Part shown: piece by piece, positions 60,760 through 64,000 of the stretch | Layout: each line of letters begins with the position of its first letter | Position numbering within the stretch: the stretch's first letter is position 1 | DNA from: Brevibacterium jeotgali | Lineage (GTDB): Bacteria > Actinomycetota > Actinomycetes > Actinomycetales > Brevibacteriaceae | NCBI RefSeq assembly: GCF_900169175.1 | Contig: NZ_FXZM01000005.1 | Span: forward strand, 124,001-188,000 | Length of the DNA stretch: 64,000 bases | Reading direction: 5' to 3' | The notes under the pieces: generated by a model | Database searches by the model: none | Told to the model about the DNA's origin: nothing | What the model saw: the letters and a program-made list of their open reading frames with translations, nothing else | Position numbers and translations under genes: made by a program

Positions 60760-62409
60760 TCACCCCTGGTCGCGCAGGTCGCGGCGCTTGATCTTCCCCG
60801 TCTGGGTCTTGGGCAGTTCGTCGATGATGTGGACTTCTCGAGGGTACTTGTACGCCGCCAGTCGCTCCTTCGTGAACTCCTGCAGCGCTGCTGCGGTCGT
60901 GGGCGCGCCCGGTTGCAGTGAGACGTATGCGGTGACGGTCTCCCCGCGGTAATCGTCAGGAGTGCCGACGACCGCGGCCTCGTACACGTCGGAGTGCTCG
61001 TAGAGCGCGTCTTCGACCTCGCGGGGCCAGATCTTGAAGCCGGACGCGTTGATCTGGTCCTTGAGCCGATCGACCAGGTACACCCATCCGTCCTCGTCGA
61101 TGATCGCGACGTCGCCGCTGCTCATCCAGCCGTCTGCGGAGAGGACGTGTGCGGTCTCCTCGGGCTTGCGCAGATACTGCGGCATGACCTGGGGGCCCCG
61201 CATCTGCAGCTCCCCCTCCTCGCCGGAGCGGAGCGGGCTGCCGTCGGCTCCGACGACACGCGCGTCGAGGCCCGGCATCGGCACCCCGATCGACAGGGTC
61301 CCGCTCGCCGCGTCGACAGGAGCCCGCGCCCCCGGCGGCACTGCGATGACCGCGGAGGCAGTCTCCGTCATGCCGTAGATGTTGTGGATGTAGTGGCCGA
61401 ACCGCTTCTGGAAGCGGTCCACCGTCGCGGGTGGGATCGGTGCGCCACCGGAGTACAGCCACCGGACCGTCTCCAACTCCGCCGCATCGCCGCGGTCCAG
61501 GGCCAGGAGTGCGTTGTAGACCGTGATCGCTCCGACGGTCACACTCACACGATGCCGCTGGAACGCCTCCAGCATGACCTCAGGATGCAGGCGATTGAGG
61601 AAGACGAGAGCAGCGGGGGATACGAGCGTCGCCGCTGCCGTCGCGACGGCGCCCGTGATGTGGAAGAGCGGAGCAACGGCGAGGACCACGTCCTCATCGC
61701 CGACCCCCTGCCACGCGTTGAAGGCGGCAGCGGTGCTCAGCACATTGCGGTGCGTATTCAGTGCGCCCTTGGGCGGGCCCGTGGTCCCGGACGTGTAGGT
61801 CAGCAGCGCGGCGTCCTCAGCCCGGACCTCGGCGACGGCAGGGGTTCGGCCCGCGTTCTCCCGCACAGCGGTGAGGAGGTCATCGGCACCCTCGACGACC
61901 ACCCGCGCCGCGTCCGCGAAGATCCGGGGATCGTGCTCCGTCTGGAGGTCGAGGTCGCTGGTGGTCATGCGCCACCTCACCGTGGAGCCGGCCAACGTCG
62001 CGGCTGCCTCGTCTCCCTCCCGGTCGAGCCCGATGAAACCGGTCGCGTGGGAGTCGTCGATGAGTCGGCGGAGCTCTGCTCCGCGGTACATGGGGTTGAG
62101 GATGAGGACCGTCGCCCCCGCCTTCCACAGCGCGAGCATCGCGATCGCGAACTGGGGGATGTTCTGCAGCTGGACGCCCACCACGTCGCCGCGATCCACA
62201 CCGCGGTCCTGGAGGTGGGACGCCAGGGCATCGGAGTCCTCGTCGACCCGTCGCACCGTCAGCGTGGTGTCGAAGTAGACCAGGCAGGGCGACTCCGGGG
62301 ACGTCGCCGCGCGGTCGCGCCATGCCGCGACGAGGGACTCGGGCACCTGCGGCGGGTCGACGCTGAGACCGTCCGGGTAGAGAGGAGCCCAGGCCGGTTC
62401 CTCAGCCAT
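60760..62409 (-). CDS. AMP-dependent acyl-CoA synthetase
   Basis: A 549-residue ANL-family ligase. The P-loop is LLTYTSGTTGPPKGALNTHRN; YGMTETASAV, SGDVAIIDEDGWVYLVDRLKDQINASGFKIWPREVEDAL and the C-terminal Lys in PKTQTGKIKRRDLR are all in place. It activates a carboxylic acid, probably a fatty acid, with CoA. ATG at 62409 overlaps the stop of the kinase-like gene (62402), so the two are coupled. Together with the APH-like gene and a TetR regulator it forms a lipid-catabolism-like unit. Confidence 0.93.
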   Translation of the reverse strand: MAEEPAWAPLYPDGLSVDPPQVPESLVAAWRDRAATSPESPCLVYFDTTLTVRRVDEDSDALASHLQDRGVDRGDVVGVQLQNIPQFAIAMLALWKAGATVLILNPMYRGAELRRLIDDSHATGFIGLDREGDEAAATLAGSTVRWRMTTSDLDLQTEHDPRIFADAARVVVEGADDLLTAVRENAGRTPAVAEVRAEDAALLTYTSGTTGPPKGALNTHRNVLSTAAAFNAWQGVGDEDVVLAVAPLFHITGAVATAAATLVSPAALVFLNRLHPEVMLEAFQRHRVSVTVGAITVYNALLALDRGDAAELETVRWLYSGGAPIPPATVDRFQKRFGHYIHNIYGMTETASAVIAVPPGARAPVDAASGTLSIGVPMPGLDARVVGADGSPLRSGEEGELQMRGPQVMPQYLRKPEETAHVLSADGWMSSGDVAIIDEDGWVYLVDRLKDQINASGFKIWPREVEDALYEHSDVYEAAVVGTPDDYRGETVTAYVSLQPGAPTTAAALQEFTKERLAAYKYPREVHIIDELPKTQTGKIKRRDLRDQG

Positions 62410-63595
62410 GGCCCAGCGCCTCCAATGCGCGCCGGGCCAGATCCGGCACACCGGCCTCCAGCTGGGGGGCGAAGTCATCGCCGGGACGCTCGCCCGCCAG
62501 ATAGCGGGTGTACATCGCCTCACAGAAGACAGCGGACTTCCAGTAGGCGAGGGCGCGATACCACCCGAGGTCGCTGAGGTCGAGACCCGACGCCTCGGCG
62601 TACCGCTGGGCGAGCTCCGCCGCCGTCGGATATCCGTCACGGCGCGTGACCGGCGACAGGTCGAGGGCCGAATCGGGCGATCCGACCTCCGAGTAGTTCG
62701 CCAGCAGATAGCCGACATCCGCGAGCGGGTCCCCCAGCGTCGCCATCTCCCAGTCGAGGATCGCTCGGACCTCCGGCTCTCCGGAACCGGTGATCATGAG
62801 ATTCCCCAGTCGGTAGTCGCCGTGCACCACGGCGTGGCGCTGCGTCGCGGGAACGTCTGCGGCCAGGAGGTCCGCCACGCGGACGACGTCCGGGACCGAA
62901 CGCCGCGTGTTCACGTCCCAGAGCCTGCGGAAGGTGGCCACCTGCCGATCGAGGTAGCCGCTGGGCCTGCCGATGTCCGACACGGGCGGTGCTGACACGT
63001 CGATGCGGTGGAGGGCCACAAGCGTGTCGACCATGTTCATCGCGACCGCGCGCCGGGCCTGCGGCGTCTGGATCCGCTGGGGCTCCACCTCTGTGATGAC
63101 ATCGCCGTCCAGATGATCCATGACGTAGAAGGGCACACCCAGCAGGTCCGCGTCGTCGCAGACGGCGAGGATGTGCGGGACGGGCACGCCGCCCTGACCG
63201 GCGAGCGACTGCTGGATCCGCGCCTCGCGCACCATGTCGTGCGCCGATCGTGGGAGAGGCGGTCGCGGACCGCGGCGCAGCACGACATCGGCTCCGGCCC
63301 GTGTCACCCGGAATGTCAGGTTCGAATGCCCGTCGCCGATCCGCACTGCGGTGACGGGTCCCGTTCCGATCCCGTGCGCGTCGAGGAATGCTTCGACCAC
63401 ATCGAGGACGAGGAGGGGCGGCAGCGCCCCGGCGGGGACGTCCCCCATGGTCGCGACGATCTCCGGGGCGAGCGGATCCTGTCCGCTCTGCTGTGCTGTG
63501 CCGGGACGTGTGTCTCCGGCGATCGCCTGGCCCCCTGCGTGCTGCTCGTCCACTCGCTGCACCTCTCCGTCGTCGACCGTCGTCTGCGCTGCCAC
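62402..63595 (-). CDS. APH-fold phosphotransferase (acyl-CoA dehydrogenase-associated type)
   Basis: A 397-residue protein (about 348 if it starts at the ATG at 63448). The kinase core shows VVHGDYRLGNLMI (Brenner motif HGD.r.gN) and AILDWEMATLGDPLADVGYLLANY (the metal-binding Asp), with the N-lobe RIGDGHSNLTFRVTRAGADVVLRRGPRPPLPRSAHDMVREARIQQSL. This layout is that of the ACAD10/11-type phosphotransferases near fatty-acid genes. The GTG at 63595 gives a Gln/Gly-rich 49-residue head that may be leader. It is divergent from tetR. Confidence 0.85.
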   Translation of the reverse strand: MAAQTTVDDGEVQRVDEQHAGGQAIAGDTRPGTAQQSGQDPLAPEIVATMGDVPAGALPPLLVLDVVEAFLDAHGIGTGPVTAVRIGDGHSNLTFRVTRAGADVVLRRGPRPPLPRSAHDMVREARIQQSLAGQGGVPVPHILAVCDDADLLGVPFYVMDHLDGDVITEVEPQRIQTPQARRAVAMNMVDTLVALHRIDVSAPPVSDIGRPSGYLDRQVATFRRLWDVNTRRSVPDVVRVADLLAADVPATQRHAVVHGDYRLGNLMITGSGEPEVRAILDWEMATLGDPLADVGYLLANYSEVGSPDSALDLSPVTRRDGYPTAAELAQRYAEASGLDLSDLGWYRALAYWKSAVFCEAMYTRYLAGERPGDDFAPQLEAGVPDLARRALEALGHG

Positions 63596-63599
63596 CCCG

Positions 63600-63617
63600 A
63601 CCGAGCGAGCGATCGGT
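63600..63617. promoter_or_regulatory. Candidate TetR operator
   Basis: ACCGAGCGA and GCGATCGGT (63600-63617) are inverted at 7 of 9 positions. It sits between the divergent tetR (63700) and the kinase-ligase operon (start 63595), just downstream of the predicted start site of the latter. Confidence 0.55.
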
Positions 63618-63630
63618 GAGCTTTCACCGT

Positions 63631-63659
63631 ACTGTGGTCCACATCACGACCCGTGTCAA
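63631..63659 (-). promoter_or_regulatory. Predicted promoter of the kinase-acyl-CoA ligase operon
   Basis: On the minus strand TTGACA (63659-63654) is a perfect -35, followed by a 17-bp spacer and a weak -10 CACAGT (63636-63631). The start site near 63624 puts the TetR-type palindrome immediately downstream. Confidence 0.55.
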
Positions 63660-63699
63660 TGAGCACCCCGTCCACGGCCCCGCATCCGAAGGAGGCCCC

Positions 63700-64000
63700 G
63701 TGAGCACCGACGCTGTCAGCGCGGACACCTGGCACGACTATGCGCGCTCGCAGCTCCACCCCGTGCTGGAGGGGGCGCTGCACTGCTTCACCCTGCACGG
63801 CTATCACGGCACCACGATCCGCATGATCGCCGCGGCGAGCCGCCTGTCCGTAGCGGGCGTCTACCACCACTACCCGTCGAAGCACGCGATCCTCGTCGCC
63901 GTCATGAGCCAGGCGATGGAGGATCTCTGGCAGCGCAGCATCGCGGCGGATGCAGCCGCGCAGGGCGGCCCGGTCGACCGTTTCGTCAACATCGTCACCT
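63700..64000 (+). CDS. TetR family regulator (partial, C-terminus outside window)
   Basis: About 100 residues are visible from a GTG at 63700 with GGAGG five bases upstream. The HTH reads TLHGYHGTTIRMIAAASRLSVAGVYHHYPSKHAILVAVM, with the typical 'G...tt...IA..a.ls.g..Y.hf.sK..L'. The ligand-binding domain is beyond the edge. It is divergent from the APH-like/acyl-CoA ligase operon and likely represses it in response to an acyl-CoA. Confidence 0.88.
   Translation, partial: MSTDAVSADTWHDYARSQLHPVLEGALHCFTLHGYHGTTIRMIAAASRLSVAGVYHHYPSKHAILVAVMSQAMEDLWQRSIAADAAAQGGPVDRFVNIVT

Noticed and set aside
1-64000. rRNA operon, CRISPR array, prophage, insertion sequences
   Set aside because: I looked on both strands and saw no rRNA sequence, repeat-spacer pattern, or transposase/integrase frame.

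Overview
The window is dense, high-GC DNA (roughly two thirds G+C by eye) with short intergenic gaps, many GTG starts and overlapping ATGA junctions. It carries mycothiol synthase (mshD) and a mycobacterial-type Nudix plus histidine-phosphatase protein, so it comes from an actinobacterium. The gene mix suits Micrococcales (Brevibacterium-like), but I cannot fix the genus from sequence alone. There is one tRNA (Lys), no rRNA, no transposase, integrase or CRISPR array, and no phage genes. It reads as an ordinary chromosomal segment with about 66 protein genes.

Layout. Positions 1-9 kb hold a cut-off alpha/beta hydrolase, a GNAT enzyme, a DUF2516-type membrane protein, a divergent azlCD / XRE-cupin locus (branched-chain amino acid efflux), a FUSC-type exporter, aminopeptidase N and a secreted NlpC/P60 peptidase. 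Positions 9-16.5 kb hold a flavin monooxygenase divergent from a BASS transporter, then a minus-strand run of gabT, ygfZ, a one-TM protein, nitrobindin with a 38-residue mini-protein, and a polytopic membrane protein. Positions 16.8-27.3 kb are a phosphate and polyphosphate block: mshD-ppk1-Nudix/SixA (overlapping), then pstSCAB behind a clear PHO box with an overlapping promoter, then the convergent DUF47-pit low-affinity system.

Positions 27.4-36 kb hold two conserved proteins of unknown function, pyruvate:quinone oxidoreductase, a VOC protein, tRNA-Lys flanked by repeats, and a small surface-glycan-like set (FemAB-like protein, bactoprenyl-phosphate sugar transferase, GNAT). Positions 35-49.5 kb hold an SDR with a replaced catalytic Tyr facing a WYL regulator, a VOC-DinB-RibD_C operon, a glucose/sorbosone-dehydrogenase-like lipoprotein, a SulP transporter with its ArsR regulator, a divergent lactate-dehydrogenase-like protein, a MarR/DoxX pair, a threonine-dehydratase-like enzyme, an RraA-like protein, a PCD-like dehydratase, a membrane protein with a triplicated ribosome-binding repeat, and a cysteine desulfurase.

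Positions 49.5-64 kb hold an SDR, an acylglycerolphosphate acyltransferase, an MFS exporter, a polar amino acid ABC transporter followed closely by a TPP-dependent decarboxylase-like enzyme, an HxlR/RibD_C pair, an amidohydrolase, and an acyl-CoA ligase plus APH-like kinase operon facing a TetR regulator that runs off the end.

The least explained signals are non-coding: two copies of one imperfect-palindrome family at 461-520 and 48196-48254, a perfect 21-bp inverted repeat after the tRNA, and a recurring habit of short exact tandem repeats (10-23 bp) in gaps between genes, one of which triplicates a Shine-Dalgarno sequence.
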